A stretch of DNA of 64,000 nt, taken from assembly GCF_009882985.1 (NCBI RefSeq), contig NZ_WTUZ01000039.1, forward strand, positions 124,001 through 188,000, given 5' to 3'. The notes under the pieces are model-generated. The model saw nothing but the letters and a program-made list of their open reading frames with translations. It was not told the DNA's origin and made no database searches. The translations under genes were made by a program, and so were the position numbers. Source of the DNA: Paenibacillus silvestris. GTDB taxonomy: Bacteria > Bacillota > Bacilli > Paenibacillales > NBRC-103111. Within the stretch, counting starts at the first letter, position 1. Each line of letters begins with the position of its first letter. This document shows positions 17,262 to 26,696 of this stretch, piece after piece.

Positions 17262-18194
17262 GTGAAGCCGACTGCAACGACAGGTGCCCAAGGAGACTTA
17301 GGCCGGCACAAATCGCTCCGCAAATTGCGTTACGATTATGCCGGATATGCCATGATTGCTCCCGGGTATGTCATTTACTTTGCCTTTATTTTTATTCCAT
17401 TACTGATTAGCTTCTATTATAGTTTTACAAATTATAACTTCTATAGCAGTCCATCTTTTATCGGTCTGCAGAATTATTCGCGATTGCTGCATGACGGTAT
17501 GTTCGCCAAAGCTATGACGAATACCCTGGTGTACGCATTCTGGACAATACTGCCCCAAATTGCGCTTGGACTCGTTCTGGCTGTTCTGCTGAATGGAGGA
17601 ATCTTCGGCAAGGTATTTGCTAGAGCCAGTATCTATGTGCCTAACGTAACCTCCATGGTGGCCGTGTCCATGATTTGGCTCTGGATTTATGATCCCTCAC
17701 TGGGGATTATGAACCGCCTTTTCAAAACAGTAGGACTTGATCCAGTCCAGTGGTTGTATGATCCCCAAACAGCCATGCTCGCCATTGTGATCATGAGCAT
17801 CTGGAAATCACTTGGGTATACGATGATTATTTATTTGGCGGGCTTGCAGTCGATCCCCTCTAGTTTATACGAGGCGGCACATATGGATGGAGCCTCCAAA
17901 CTACGGCAGTTCTGGTCGGTTACCTTTCCAATGCTCAAGCCTACGACCTTTTTTATTCTTATTATGACGTGTATTAACTCCTTCATGGTATTCGAGCAAG
18001 TGAATATTCTGACGAACGGTGGGCCAATGGGTTCGACGACTACCGTTGTGCACCAAATCTACTTGCGCGGATTCCAAGATTTCCAGATGGGTTATGCATC
18101 GGCGATGGCCATGGTGCTGTTTGCCATTACGCTTGTGATTACAATCGTCAATTTCAAATACGGTAATCAAGGTGATGATCTCGATGTGGACTAA
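17262..18194 (+). CDS. CUT1-type sugar ABC permease (MalF/UgpA-like)
   Basis: A 310-residue inner-membrane permease with six predicted helices and the EAA loop EAAHMDGASKLRQFWSVTFP near residue 210, which docks the ATPase. The GTG at 17262 is chosen because GAGGTGG sits 6 bases before it; an upstream in-frame TTG at 17205 has no ribosome binding site and would overlap the intercistronic hairpin. Together with the next gene it forms the membrane channel of the importer. Confidence 0.9.
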   Translation: MKPTATTGAQGDLGRHKSLRKLRYDYAGYAMIAPGYVIYFAFIFIPLLISFYYSFTNYNFYSSPSFIGLQNYSRLLHDGMFAKAMTNTLVYAFWTILPQIALGLVLAVLLNGGIFGKVFARASIYVPNVTSMVAVSMIWLWIYDPSLGIMNRLFKTVGLDPVQWLYDPQTAMLAIVIMSIWKSLGYTMIIYLAGLQSIPSSLYEAAHMDGASKLRQFWSVTFPMLKPTTFFILIMTCINSFMVFEQVNILTNGGPMGSTTTVVHQIYLRGFQDFQMGYASAMAMVLFAITLVITIVNFKYGNQGDDLDVD

Positions 18195-18217
18195 TAGATG
18201 GAGAGGAGGAATTTCGC

Positions 18218-19084
18218 TTGAAAAGTAAGATGAGCATCACGATTCTACTATCGGCCATTATGCTTGCAGTTGCTCTGATCATGCTTTTTCCATTCATGCT
18301 GATGGTGGTTACCTCCTTCAAGACGATGGGAGAAATACAGTCGCCTACTTTCTCATTTATCCCGCATAAATGGATGTTTCAGAATTATGTGCTGGCCATG
18401 TCCAAGGGAGATTGGCTCCGTTATTTCTATAATTCTTTTGTTGTGACAGTGATTACAGTGGTTGCTAGTCTTGTACTAAACTCGATGGCCGGCTATGCTT
18501 TTGCTAGACTGCGGTTTCCTGGAAGAGACATTCTGTTCTTTTCCGTACTCGTCGGCATTATGGTACCTTCGCAAGTCACCATGATTCCAACCTTTCTTAT
18601 GATGAAAAAGTTTCCGATAGCCGGAGGCAACGATATATTCGGAGCGGGAGGCATCGGATTAATCAACAGTTATGCCGGTTTGATTTTTCCATTTGTAGCA
18701 GGCTCGTTCGGCATTTTTCTATGCCGTCAGTTTTTCCTCACCTTTCCAAGGGCACTAGATGAGGCGGCGCAAATAGATGGAGCATCCACCTTTCGGGTGT
18801 TTTACCAAATCTATCTGCCTTTAAGTAAGCCGGTACTCGCTACACTGGGCATTTTCAAAACAACAGCGACCTGGAATGATTATATGTGGCCGCTTATTAT
18901 GACGAACTCGGAGCAGATGAGAACCGTACAGCTGGGCTTGACGATGTTTCGCGGGGAAACGAGTGTGGAATGGAATTTATTAATGGCGGCAACGACGCTT
19001 GTTGTACTCCCGCTTATGCTTCTGTTCCTCTTTGCCCAGAAATATTTCGTGCAAGGTATTGTAACCACAGGTCTCAAAGCATAA
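18218..19084 (+). CDS. CUT1-type sugar ABC permease (MalG/UgpE-like)
   Basis: A 288-residue permease with six helices and the EAA loop EAAQIDGASTFRVFYQIYLP near residue 190. Translation starts at a TTG: GAGAGGAGG at 18201-18209 is 8 bases upstream of it. An ATG 12 bases further on is possible but less well spaced. It follows the MalF-like gene by 23 bp and precedes the sulfatase by 41 bp, so the four genes from 15873 probably form one operon. Confidence 0.9.
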   Translation: MKSKMSITILLSAIMLAVALIMLFPFMLMVVTSFKTMGEIQSPTFSFIPHKWMFQNYVLAMSKGDWLRYFYNSFVVTVITVVASLVLNSMAGYAFARLRFPGRDILFFSVLVGIMVPSQVTMIPTFLMMKKFPIAGGNDIFGAGGIGLINSYAGLIFPFVAGSFGIFLCRQFFLTFPRALDEAAQIDGASTFRVFYQIYLPLSKPVLATLGIFKTTATWNDYMWPLIMTNSEQMRTVQLGLTMFRGETSVEWNLLMAATTLVVLPLMLLFLFAQKYFVQGIVTTGLKA

Positions 19085-19125
19085 ATGACGAATTTGTCTA
19101 AGGAAATCATGGATGGGAGGCTGCT

Positions 19126-20589
19126 ATGAATACAATTGTCGTGCTTTTGGATACGCTTAATCGGCATTTGCTGCCAACGTATGGAGGGGATTGGGTCAAG
19201 ACGCCAAATATCGAACGACTTGCCGAGAAATCCGTGGTTTTCGATCAACATTGGTCAGGATCACTCCCCTGTATGCCAGCGCGAAGAGACCTCTTGACAG
19301 GAAGAACTGCTTTTCTGGAAAAAGGGTGGGGAGGCATTGAACCGTTCGATGAAACATTGCCGAATGTTCTGCGGAAAGGCGGGGTTTTCAGCCATATCGT
19401 AACTGATCACTACCATTATTTCGCTACCGGTGGGGAGAACTATTGCCAGTCCTTTACGACCTGGGACTTCCATCGCGGACAGGAGGACGATCCTTGGCAT
19501 TCGACCGTAAGTGAGCCGGAAGTGCCCGCAGAACATTACGGCAGGGTCAGAACGCAGTATGAACGAAACCGGAAGAGGTTTCTGCAAGAGGAGGATTATG
19601 CCGGGCCGCGAACGATGCGCGCTGCTTGCGATTGGCTGGAGAGCAACGCGGAGGAGGACAATTATTTCCTGATGGTAGAAGCCTTCGATCCGCATGAACC
19701 CTTCGATTGCCCGAAGCATTATCTAGATCTGTATCAAGATGATTATAAGGGACCGCTCTATAATTGGCCTAATTACGGGGATGTAGATGTGCCGGAAGAG
19801 GCGGTTGCGCATGTACGCAAACGATATGCGGCCAATCTCACCATGATTGATCATTGGCTTGGCAAGCTGCTGGATACGATGGACCGTTTGGCGTTATGGC
19901 AGGATACCCTGCTGATTTTCACAACGGATCACGGTTTCTTATTGGGTGAGCATCAGAAAATGGGTAAAAACCAGATGCATGTCTTCAACGAGCTCGCACA
20001 TATTCCCATGATGATTCATGTCCCAGGCGGAGAACACAACGGTACACGAATCAGCGCGCTCACGCAAAACATTGATGTGATGCCGACGATCCTTGATTAC
20101 ATGAATGTGGCGATTCCGGATCAAGTGAAAGGTCATTCATTAAGGGGACTCCTTGAAGGGCAGATGGACAAGGTCCGCAATGCGGCGATCTATGGTTATC
20201 ACGGTATGGCGGTGAATGTAACGGACGGCAACTATACCTATATGAGAGCTCCGCGTGCAGCAGATAATCATCCGTGTTTTACGTATACCGCAATGCCGAC
20301 GACTTTCCGTTCTTATTTGGGCAATCAGGTGCAAGAGTTGATTGAAACGGGCCGTTTCTTGCCGTATACGCGCTTTCCCTTGTTTAAAGTGCCTATGAGC
20401 CGGCAGGATGAACCATATGCAACGAACCGTCAAGTCATGGAGACGAAGCTCTATGATATATCGCAAGATTATCAGCAGCAGCATGCGATTCAGGACGCGG
20501 AGTTGGAGGCGCGTATGATTAGACTGCTCAAAGAGAGTATGCACGAAGCGAATACGCCGTTAGAGCAATTCGAGCGACTCGGATTGTGA
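19126..20589 (+). CDS. Cys-type sulfatase
   Basis: A 487-residue sulfatase of the alkaline-phosphatase superfamily (family S1). The signature CMPARRDLLTGR is at residues 49-60: Cys49 would be converted to formylglycine, with Arg53 as the invariant partner. Metal-binding Asp residues are at 9 (LLDTLNR) and in the TTDHGFLLGEH block. No signal peptide is seen, so it acts in the cytoplasm on imported sugar, consistent with its place after two sugar permeases. The family hydrolyses sulfate esters of glycans; closeness to N-sulfoglucosamine or heparan-type sulfatases is possible but not established. No sulfatase-maturing enzyme gene is present in the window. AGGAGGC-type ribosome binding site: GGGAGG at 19113. 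Confidence 0.9.
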   Translation: MNTIVVLLDTLNRHLLPTYGGDWVKTPNIERLAEKSVVFDQHWSGSLPCMPARRDLLTGRTAFLEKGWGGIEPFDETLPNVLRKGGVFSHIVTDHYHYFATGGENYCQSFTTWDFHRGQEDDPWHSTVSEPEVPAEHYGRVRTQYERNRKRFLQEEDYAGPRTMRAACDWLESNAEEDNYFLMVEAFDPHEPFDCPKHYLDLYQDDYKGPLYNWPNYGDVDVPEEAVAHVRKRYAANLTMIDHWLGKLLDTMDRLALWQDTLLIFTTDHGFLLGEHQKMGKNQMHVFNELAHIPMMIHVPGGEHNGTRISALTQNIDVMPTILDYMNVAIPDQVKGHSLRGLLEGQMDKVRNAAIYGYHGMAVNVTDGNYTYMRAPRAADNHPCFTYTAMPTTFRSYLGNQVQELIETGRFLPYTRFPLFKVPMSRQDEPYATNRQVMETKLYDISQDYQQQHAIQDAELEARMIRLLKESMHEANTPLEQFERLGL

Positions 20590-20605
20590 GTGTAGTTGGA
20601 CCTAA

Positions 20606-20655
20606 CATAAAAGCGAAAAAAGTCTTGTATTTCAAGACTTTTTTTCGCTTTTATG
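20606..20655. terminator. Bidirectional terminator between sulfatase and germination operon 2
   Basis: A 22-bp near-perfect inverted repeat (outer part CATAAAAGCG, inner part AGTCTTG) with a 5-base loop and A/T tracts on both sides. It serves both convergent genes; the stop codon of the minus-strand gene (20651-20653) lies inside the stem. Confidence 0.9.
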
Positions 20656-21763
20656 CTGTAGAATGATTCTTTAACAGTTTAGGTTTATTCCTTATATTCC
20701 TAATCCATGTGAGGAGTATTAGGAGTATCGGGATAATAATGCTAAAGAGCATGTAGTAGGGGAACAAATATTTTTGTATCCAAACGATATTTTCTAGGAT
20801 ATTGGCAAATAACAGCGAATAGGCAGACATAAACCAGACTAGTGGGTAGGCGACAGTCGCACGTCTTTTTATTTTGAAGAGCTGGCAGATTCCCAACACG
20901 GCACAATAAAACAAAATGCTTAATTTGAGACAGACGAGAAGCAAGATATTGATGGAAATGACGGCTTCTAAATGTTCAATGAATCGAGAAAATTGCATCT
21001 CGCGAAATATGGTGAAAATGGGATACACGAGTGCGGAACCCCGTGCCGTGCCAAGGATGCCGATCGTGAAAAACATGCATAAAGTAAGAATGAGTCCTCC
21101 AATTCCGATCCCCAATAAGTAGGAAGTCTTAAGCCTTTGACCTACAAAAGGAAACAACATCATCAGCGCAACGGTTTCCATAAAAGGAAAGGCAAAGGCA
21201 TAGTTGGTATCAATCATCACCGGCAAAATGTGAAAGTCAAAGGGCACTTTAAAGTATTTCCAATCCCACTCCCGAAGCATGAAGGAGAAAGGTAACCAGA
21301 AGGCGATAACCATGTAGGGTGTTATGAGTTCACAAACGATAGCTATCGTTTCTATCCCTTTGACGACCGCATACGCACAGGCAAACAGAGTTAATATGAT
21401 GAACATCGGCACAGGTGTTCGAGGCATAAGGGTTCCGTGCATGAAATCACCCAGATTGCGGGTCACCCAAGAAGCCATTTGGATAAAGTAAAATATGTAC
21501 AGTAGGGAAACAACGCCGCCGGCCCATTTGCCTAGAATTTCGTTGGCAATTTCGATAATTCCTTTACCAGGATAATGTTTGGCTAAATATAACCAGACAC
21601 CTGCTAATAGCAATCCATATAGAGTAGACCATACGACGATCAACCAAGCATACTGCTTGGCATCGGCCATTAGTTTGCCAGGAAGAAGGATGTATGTTGT
21701 TCCAATTACCAAACTATAGGTAACTGTGAACATTTGCCAACCGCTCAATCGCGCATTTTCCAA
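20651..21763 (-). CDS. GerAB-like spore germination permease (B subunit, operon 2)
   Basis: A 370-residue APC-superfamily germination permease with about ten membrane helices; the N-terminal LSGWQMFTVTYSLVIGTTYILLPG matches the family pattern of the first helix. It is the last gene of a three-gene minus-strand operon (A-C-B). It differs clearly from the B subunit at 2865, so the two receptors probably sense different nutrients. The gap to the upstream C-subunit gene is 17 bp. Confidence 0.9.
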   Translation of the reverse strand: MENARLSGWQMFTVTYSLVIGTTYILLPGKLMADAKQYAWLIVVWSTLYGLLLAGVWLYLAKHYPGKGIIEIANEILGKWAGGVVSLLYIFYFIQMASWVTRNLGDFMHGTLMPRTPVPMFIILTLFACAYAVVKGIETIAIVCELITPYMVIAFWLPFSFMLREWDWKYFKVPFDFHILPVMIDTNYAFAFPFMETVALMMLFPFVGQRLKTSYLLGIGIGGLILTLCMFFTIGILGTARGSALVYPIFTIFREMQFSRFIEHLEAVISINILLLVCLKLSILFYCAVLGICQLFKIKRRATVAYPLVWFMSAYSLLFANILENIVWIQKYLFPYYMLFSIIIPILLILLTWIRNIRNKPKLLKNHSTA

Positions 21764-21780
21764 TTGTTCTTCCTCCCATG

Positions 21781-22905
21781 CTACTGATAGGCCGTACTCG
21801 TGTTTCCAATTCCTTCAACGGTAGAATGAATCGACACATCCACTTTTAAGTTTTTCCAAGTTTCCTCGCTGATGCCTTCATCCTGAATGCCTAGAAGATC
21901 CCAGGCTTTATCATGAGTTAACTTGATAAGATGCTCTGCTTTCTCCTTCAATTCTTTATTGTAAGCAACTTCGATCTCATCGAGATTCTCCAAGTTCATC
22001 GGAACGGTTTGATTATTTTCTACGACCCTAAGATCGACTTTGATATTCATGATAAGACGCGGAGGTGATGCGGTTAGCACGTATTGCCTATGCACTTGGA
22101 TATTCTGCGCTTCAACGACAACGGAAGCCCCATTGACTTGAAGCGTGTTTGAAGTAATTTTGAGCTGGCCGTTTAAGATATAATTCGTTCTTTTCGTATC
22201 CTCATCGACACGACCAACCATTTGAGCATGTTGAAATACGGCCCCGTCTGTGAAAGTGAGGGAGTTTTTACTGGCTTGGATACTTTCCAAGCGGTCTGTT
22301 TTCGAGGACGATTGTACCCCCGAGTAATGGAGGATCGGAATGATGATCGGTTGGTGCATGGATACTGCTCTAGCGACATCTCTTAACCGACTAGGAAATA
22401 GATGTTTATGAAAGGTTCGCGCATGCATATCCATAACAGAGCGAATATATTTGCCGGGAACCCTTTCCAGTGCCGTATAGCTGTACATAATATCAGAGAG
22501 GGGGGAATCCGTGACAACGAAATCGACGTTTGTTCGGCGATCCGGATCTCGCTCAATGAAATTGATAAACTCCAGTATGCCCTGTTTGGCAAAGCTTTCG
22601 GAGACAATATAGCACTGGATATGCGGCGTGAAAAATTGCCGTGGCATGATCGTGCTAGTACGTCCCGCAAGACGCCCGAAATTCATTTCATTCAATTTGA
22701 ATGTGTATACGGGCGCACTTGAAGTCCCTCCTTGCTTGGAAGCAATACCGGTCGGGTTGATCACTTGATAATAGGCTGTGAGTTCGCCTGTTTTAGGGTC
22801 TTTATCAGCGCCTGCTATATTAATAATGGCTAGTTGGTTAATTTCCCTTTTGTCCCAGCATCCCGTACAGATAAGGAGAAAGAGTAAAACGAAGAAGATC
22901 CTCAT
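21781..22905 (-). CDS. GerAC-like germination lipoprotein (C subunit, operon 2)
   Basis: A 374-residue Ger(x)C lipoprotein: signal peptide MRIFFVLLFLLI, lipobox CTGC with Cys16, then the hallmark WDKREINQLAIINIAGAD. The middle block ERVPGKYIRSVMDMHARTF and the C-terminal KAWDLLGIQDEG fit the family. It lies 17 bp after the A-subunit gene and is expected on the outer face of the spore inner membrane. Confidence 0.92.
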   Translation of the reverse strand: MRIFFVLLFLLICTGCWDKREINQLAIINIAGADKDPKTGELTAYYQVINPTGIASKQGGTSSAPVYTFKLNEMNFGRLAGRTSTIMPRQFFTPHIQCYIVSESFAKQGILEFINFIERDPDRRTNVDFVVTDSPLSDIMYSYTALERVPGKYIRSVMDMHARTFHKHLFPSRLRDVARAVSMHQPIIIPILHYSGVQSSSKTDRLESIQASKNSLTFTDGAVFQHAQMVGRVDEDTKRTNYILNGQLKITSNTLQVNGASVVVEAQNIQVHRQYVLTASPPRLIMNIKVDLRVVENNQTVPMNLENLDEIEVAYNKELKEKAEHLIKLTHDKAWDLLGIQDEGISEETWKNLKVDVSIHSTVEGIGNTSTAYQ

Positions 22906-22922
22906 GATGAACTCCTTTCTAG

Positions 22923-24350
22923 TTACTTGTCATGAGACCAACGGGGTAGTCGATTCATGAGGAATCTGGGGACGCGAATAATCGTATCTTTCCATGCGGA
23001 TAGATGCAGTGGTGAAACAGGAGATAAATAATGGATTCCGAAAGAGCGCAAGGAAGCCAAGTGGACCAGCAGGATATACACGCCTATGAGTAAGCCGAAT
23101 AACCCTAGCACACTGGATAATCCCAAAAAAGAAAATTGGATAATTCGTTGGGCAATGCCGAAGCTATAACTGGGTGAAATGAAATTAGAGATCGCTGTTA
23201 GAGAAACGACAATAACCATAGCTGCCGAAATTAACCCTGCCTCAACGGCTGCTTGTCCTAGAACAAGCGCTCCAACAATGGAAATCGCTTGGCCTGCGAT
23301 ACGTGGCATGCGCAAGCCAGCTTCTCGCAAAATTTCGAATGTTATCATCATGATTGTTGCTTCTACGAAAGCGGGGAAAGGAACTTGCTCACGTTGAGCT
23401 GACAAATTAATTAATAGGGACGTTGGCAAAAGTTCTTGATGATAGCTGACAATTGATACATATAAAGCAGGTGTGAAGATGGCTAGCAGGAAGGTAAACA
23501 TGCGAAGCCACCGGATTAGTGTCGCAATATCTGCCCGTTGATAGTGGTCTTCAGGGGAAGTGAAAAATTGAAAAAAAGTGACAGGTCCAAGCAGCGCCAT
23601 AGGTGTCCCATCGGTCAGTACGGCAACCTGTCCTTCAAGCAGTTTGGCTACGACAGAATCTGGGCGCTCTGTCGTAATTAGCTGTGGGAAGGGAGAGAAG
23701 GTTTTGTCCTGAATCCATTCTTCAATATAGGCGCTCTCGAGTACACTATCCGTTTCTATGGAAGAGATGCGACGACGAAATTCATCGACAACCTGGGTAG
23801 AAGCGACATCACTTAAATAGGTTATGTAGATTGTAGTTTGTGTTTGAGTGCCGAGTACAATCTTTTCGAAAACCAGATGTTTACTTTTTAGCCGTTTGCG
23901 AATCAAAGGGATGTTTTGAGAAATATCTTCGACGAAGCCTTCCCTAGGTCCGCGAATGGCGACCTCAGAGCTCGGTTCTTCGATGCTTCTATAGGCGGAC
24001 TTTGAGACATCAAAGCTCAAGTACTTGTTCTCGGTAGACAGCATCAGCAGGCAATGACCATTAAGCAATTGATGGATAGCTTGACTGAAATCATCTAGCT
24101 CCTGTCTTTGCCCAAGTGGAATAGTGTTCAATAACCATGCTGTATTCGTTACATGGCTGCCTTGTTGATTAGCCGTAATAAGTGGTTTTAGGATCAGTTC
24201 ATCCACTTGATTTGGCATGGTGATGGAAGCTAGGTATAAGCAATGGACGATTGAATTGTCGTGCATAGTTAGCTGCAAACAACTTAGATCCGGCGGATTC
24301 CCCATATCTTGCGCGATATTTTTTATAATCATATCCGCTTCTATATGCAT
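22923..24350 (-). CDS. GerAA/GerKA-like germination protein (A subunit, operon 2)
   Basis: A 475-residue GerA-family protein, first gene of operon 2. It carries the soluble N-terminal half with EVAIRGPREGFVEDISQNIP and TERPDSVVAKLLEGQVAVLTDG, then five or six membrane helices (from about residue 280) with REAGLRMPRIAGQAISIVGA, and a basic C-terminal tail. Compared with the A subunit at 5477 the polar N-terminal extension is shorter. GAGGGGG upstream supports the start. A sequence with a sigma-G-like -35 (TGAATA) lies upstream at 24405-24410 on the minus strand. Confidence 0.93.
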   Translation of the reverse strand: MHIEADMIIKNIAQDMGNPPDLSCLQLTMHDNSIVHCLYLASITMPNQVDELILKPLITANQQGSHVTNTAWLLNTIPLGQRQELDDFSQAIHQLLNGHCLLMLSTENKYLSFDVSKSAYRSIEEPSSEVAIRGPREGFVEDISQNIPLIRKRLKSKHLVFEKIVLGTQTQTTIYITYLSDVASTQVVDEFRRRISSIETDSVLESAYIEEWIQDKTFSPFPQLITTERPDSVVAKLLEGQVAVLTDGTPMALLGPVTFFQFFTSPEDHYQRADIATLIRWLRMFTFLLAIFTPALYVSIVSYHQELLPTSLLINLSAQREQVPFPAFVEATIMMITFEILREAGLRMPRIAGQAISIVGALVLGQAAVEAGLISAAMVIVVSLTAISNFISPSYSFGIAQRIIQFSFLGLSSVLGLFGLLIGVYILLVHLASLRSFGIHYLSPVSPLHLSAWKDTIIRVPRFLMNRLPRWSHDK

Positions 24351-24381
24351 GACGAATCCCCCTCAACAGTTACTAGTTTTA

Positions 24382-24410
24382 TCCTATCCCTGTTAATAAA
24401 TGTTTATTCA
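24382..24410 (-). promoter_or_regulatory. Weak candidate sigma-G promoter of germination operon 2
   Basis: On the minus strand TGAATA (24410-24405) is followed after 16 bases by GATAGGA (24388-24382). The -35 fits the sigma-G consensus; the -10 is a poor match and the spacer is short by one or two bases. Confidence 0.25.
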
Positions 24411-24445
24411 TTTTTCTTGTACCTCTAGAGGGGGAGCTTCTCATT

Positions 24446-25315
24446 CTATTCATTGATACGGTTTAAAAACTCATTGATGAAAATCTGATCTTTATGCTTG
24501 CACTTGAATCCAACCAATAAGTCGTTACTAACAATCATCTGTTCGTTGACTATTCGATATTTTGGTGCTGTCACGTTGTTATCTTTCAGCATGTAGGTTG
24601 GAAGCACACTTATGCCTTCGCCTTCCACAATTGCTCTTAAAATTAAATGCAGGTTGGGGATGACATGAATCGGAATGAGCTGGGGACTTGATTTGAAAAA
24701 TTCTTTCCAATACTTTCGAATAAGGGTCAGTTCGAGATCATAGCTGATCCAACGTTGTTGCAGCAGCCATCGCTCCATATCTCTTAAATGAGTAAAGTCA
24801 GGCACTTCTGTGTTGGAAGGAGCTACAATGACATATCCCTCTTGCTTAAGCGGTAGATATTCAATACCAGGTATCGAGAACTTTTTGCTCGTAAGGATGA
24901 TATCTACACGATCTTCTCTCAGAAGTTCCAATAAGCCATTCGCATCACGAAAATAGGTGATTGTTTTCAAATTCATTTTAGGTATATGTGTCAAAACTTT
25001 CTCAGTAAACAATTCCTGCGTTGTGCCAATTTTAATAGTTTTTGCTGTAGATATAGGGTTTATTCTTAATTCCTGCGTCTTTTCTTCTAATAAATCGATG
25101 TAAGGCGCGAGAAGTGAATACAGTTGTTTTCCTCGTTCAGTCGGGACAAGTTTTCGCGTTGTACGAATAAATAGCTGTTCACCAACTTCCGCTTCCAGGC
25201 AGGCCAGATGCTGGCTGAGCGCTGGTTGCGTCATGATTCGTGCTTTAGCGGCTAATGAAACGGAATTATGTTTAAATATGGAAACAAAACTTCGATACCA
25301 TTCAAAATCAACCAT
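24446..25315 (-). CDS. LysR-family transcriptional regulator
   Basis: A 289-residue LysR-type regulator. The N-terminal winged helix-turn-helix (about 3-62: SVSLAAKARIMTQPALSQHLACLE and TTRKLVPTERGKQLY) is followed by a ligand-binding domain. The ATG at 25315 is used because AAGGAG lies 6 bases upstream and the family begins at about this point; an in-frame ATG at 25444 would extend the protein by 43 residues without similarity to the family. The adjacent secreted hydrolase gene on the same strand ends in a terminator between them, so co-regulation is not obvious. Effector unknown. Confidence 0.88.
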   Translation of the reverse strand: MVDFEWYRSFVSIFKHNSVSLAAKARIMTQPALSQHLACLEAEVGEQLFIRTTRKLVPTERGKQLYSLLAPYIDLLEEKTQELRINPISTAKTIKIGTTQELFTEKVLTHIPKMNLKTITYFRDANGLLELLREDRVDIILTSKKFSIPGIEYLPLKQEGYVIVAPSNTEVPDFTHLRDMERWLLQQRWISYDLELTLIRKYWKEFFKSSPQLIPIHVIPNLHLILRAIVEGEGISVLPTYMLKDNNVTAPKYRIVNEQMIVSNDLLVGFKCKHKDQIFINEFLNRINE

Positions 25316-25427
25316 AATTGCTCCTTCTGCGAAATTTCTGTCATAGATGCTGCTCCCAATAATAGCAGATTCGATGTTAGCGATCCGTAACTTAGTCACA
25401 TTGCATCTACGAAGTGGCAAATAAATA

Positions 25428-25465
25428 GAGATCAGCGTTACCAACGAATCGGTAACACTGATCTC
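25428..25465 (-). terminator. Terminator of the alpha/beta hydrolase gene
   Basis: A 15-bp stem (GAGATCAGTGTTACC read on the minus strand, one G-U pair) with an 8-base loop, followed on the minus strand by TATTTATTT. It starts 33 bases after the hydrolase stop codon. Confidence 0.8.
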
Positions 25466-25497
25466 ATGTATGTTTGTTATCTTTGCCGTGCAGAAGA

Positions 25498-26532
25498 TTA
25501 GTCTCTGGCTGCCTCGTATAATTTCTCTTCCAAATAAGCAGGCTTCGCATAAGCGGCAGACATATGATCGCCTTCACCGGTTATCAATCGGAATTGTCCT
25601 AGATGACGGGATTGCGCAGGATGAAAGCCATAGGTATCACCTTGTGGTGCTGCCATATCAGAAGTGAAATAGAGGTAACTTTTCGGTATATTCAGGGTGT
25701 AAAATTTCTTCAAATCCAGTTTTTGCAGTAAAGGTGTTGCAGGTTCGGGTTTTGCGCTTTGATAAATTTGTTTAGCTAAGGTTTCACTGGCTGTGTTGAC
25801 AAAACCGTCACGGAACAAAGGGTAAGGCATAGGAATCGTGTTGTTGCCGGAACCTTTCACTAATTCACCAAAGGCTCCTTGTAATTCAGGAGGAAGCTGC
25901 TCCGCGACACTTTGCCCGTCAAGAGGTACGAAAGCGTCAAAGAACACTAAGCGGTGAATCTGATCTGGCACTTGTTCGGCTACTTTCTGGATAATGGAGC
26001 CACCGAAGCTGTGCCCGACGAGGACAATATTGGTCAGATGATTGGACTTAATATAATTCACAACGGACTCAACAATAGCTTCATGAGTAACGTTAGGATC
26101 ATATAACTTGCCATGACCCGCATATTCAGGTGCATAAGCGGCGTGGCCCTTGCTTTTCAATTCAGCAACCGTTTTATCCCAAAAGCTTGCATCCGCCCAG
26201 GAGCCATGAATAAGCACGAAAGTCATAGGCTGCTGTTTGGTTGCTTCGGCAGCAGCTTCAGCAATAACGTCAGAAGAGGCGTATGAAACTCCGTTATTGA
26301 TAGTAGGTTTAAAGGCATTTTGCCCGTCAATTTGTAAAAAACCTGTGGTTTGGTCAAAATATATACGATCAGGGCTGATGTGAAACACGTTAGCTAATGT
26401 AGCTTTTACAGGCAAGGAAGATGAGGCTTCCATAGCTTGAGCAGTGCTTACATGTCCCCATTGAGCGCCGGTTAACAAGACAGTTGCGGCGATTACTGTT
26501 CCCGCCAATTTTTTATTAATTGAAATCATCAT
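25498..26532 (-). CDS. Secreted alpha/beta hydrolase
   Basis: A 344-residue alpha/beta-hydrolase-fold esterase or related enzyme. An N-terminal signal peptide (KKLAGTVIAATVLLTGAQWG, probable cleavage after AQA near residue 33) directs it out of the cell. The oxyanion-hole segment VLIHGSWADASFWD and the nucleophile elbow GHSFGGS are clear, and a His near the end (GEGDHMSA) completes the triad. The region of 60 residues between signal peptide and catalytic domain resembles a copper-amine-oxidase-like N-terminal fold only vaguely. AAGGAG 9 bases upstream of the start supports it. The substrate is unknown. Confidence 0.85.
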   Translation of the reverse strand: MMISINKKLAGTVIAATVLLTGAQWGHVSTAQAMEASSSLPVKATLANVFHISPDRIYFDQTTGFLQIDGQNAFKPTINNGVSYASSDVIAEAAAEATKQQPMTFVLIHGSWADASFWDKTVAELKSKGHAAYAPEYAGHGKLYDPNVTHEAIVESVVNYIKSNHLTNIVLVGHSFGGSIIQKVAEQVPDQIHRLVFFDAFVPLDGQSVAEQLPPELQGAFGELVKGSGNNTIPMPYPLFRDGFVNTASETLAKQIYQSAKPEPATPLLQKLDLKKFYTLNIPKSYLYFTSDMAAPQGDTYGFHPAQSRHLGQFRLITGEGDHMSAAYAKPAYLEEKLYEAARD

Positions 26533-26664
26533 GTATCATTCTCCTTCAGAATCATATTTGTTTGATAGAAGCTTAGTGGCTTGTGCTTCTTACAAATACG
26601 ATAATAACAGGAAGGAAGATAACGAACTGTAACTTCATCACATTGCTAATTACCAAAATAGTCC

Positions 26665-26692
26665 AATGGGATGGCCCGTGGGCCATCCCATT
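26665..26692 (-). terminator. Palindrome downstream of ctaB, probable terminator
   Basis: A perfect 13-bp inverted repeat with core GGGATGGCCC/GGGCCATCCC and a 2-base centre, 5 bases after the heme O synthase stop. The arm on the minus strand continues as GGACTATTTTGG, so the U tract is weak. Confidence 0.6.
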
Positions 26693-26696
26693 ATCA

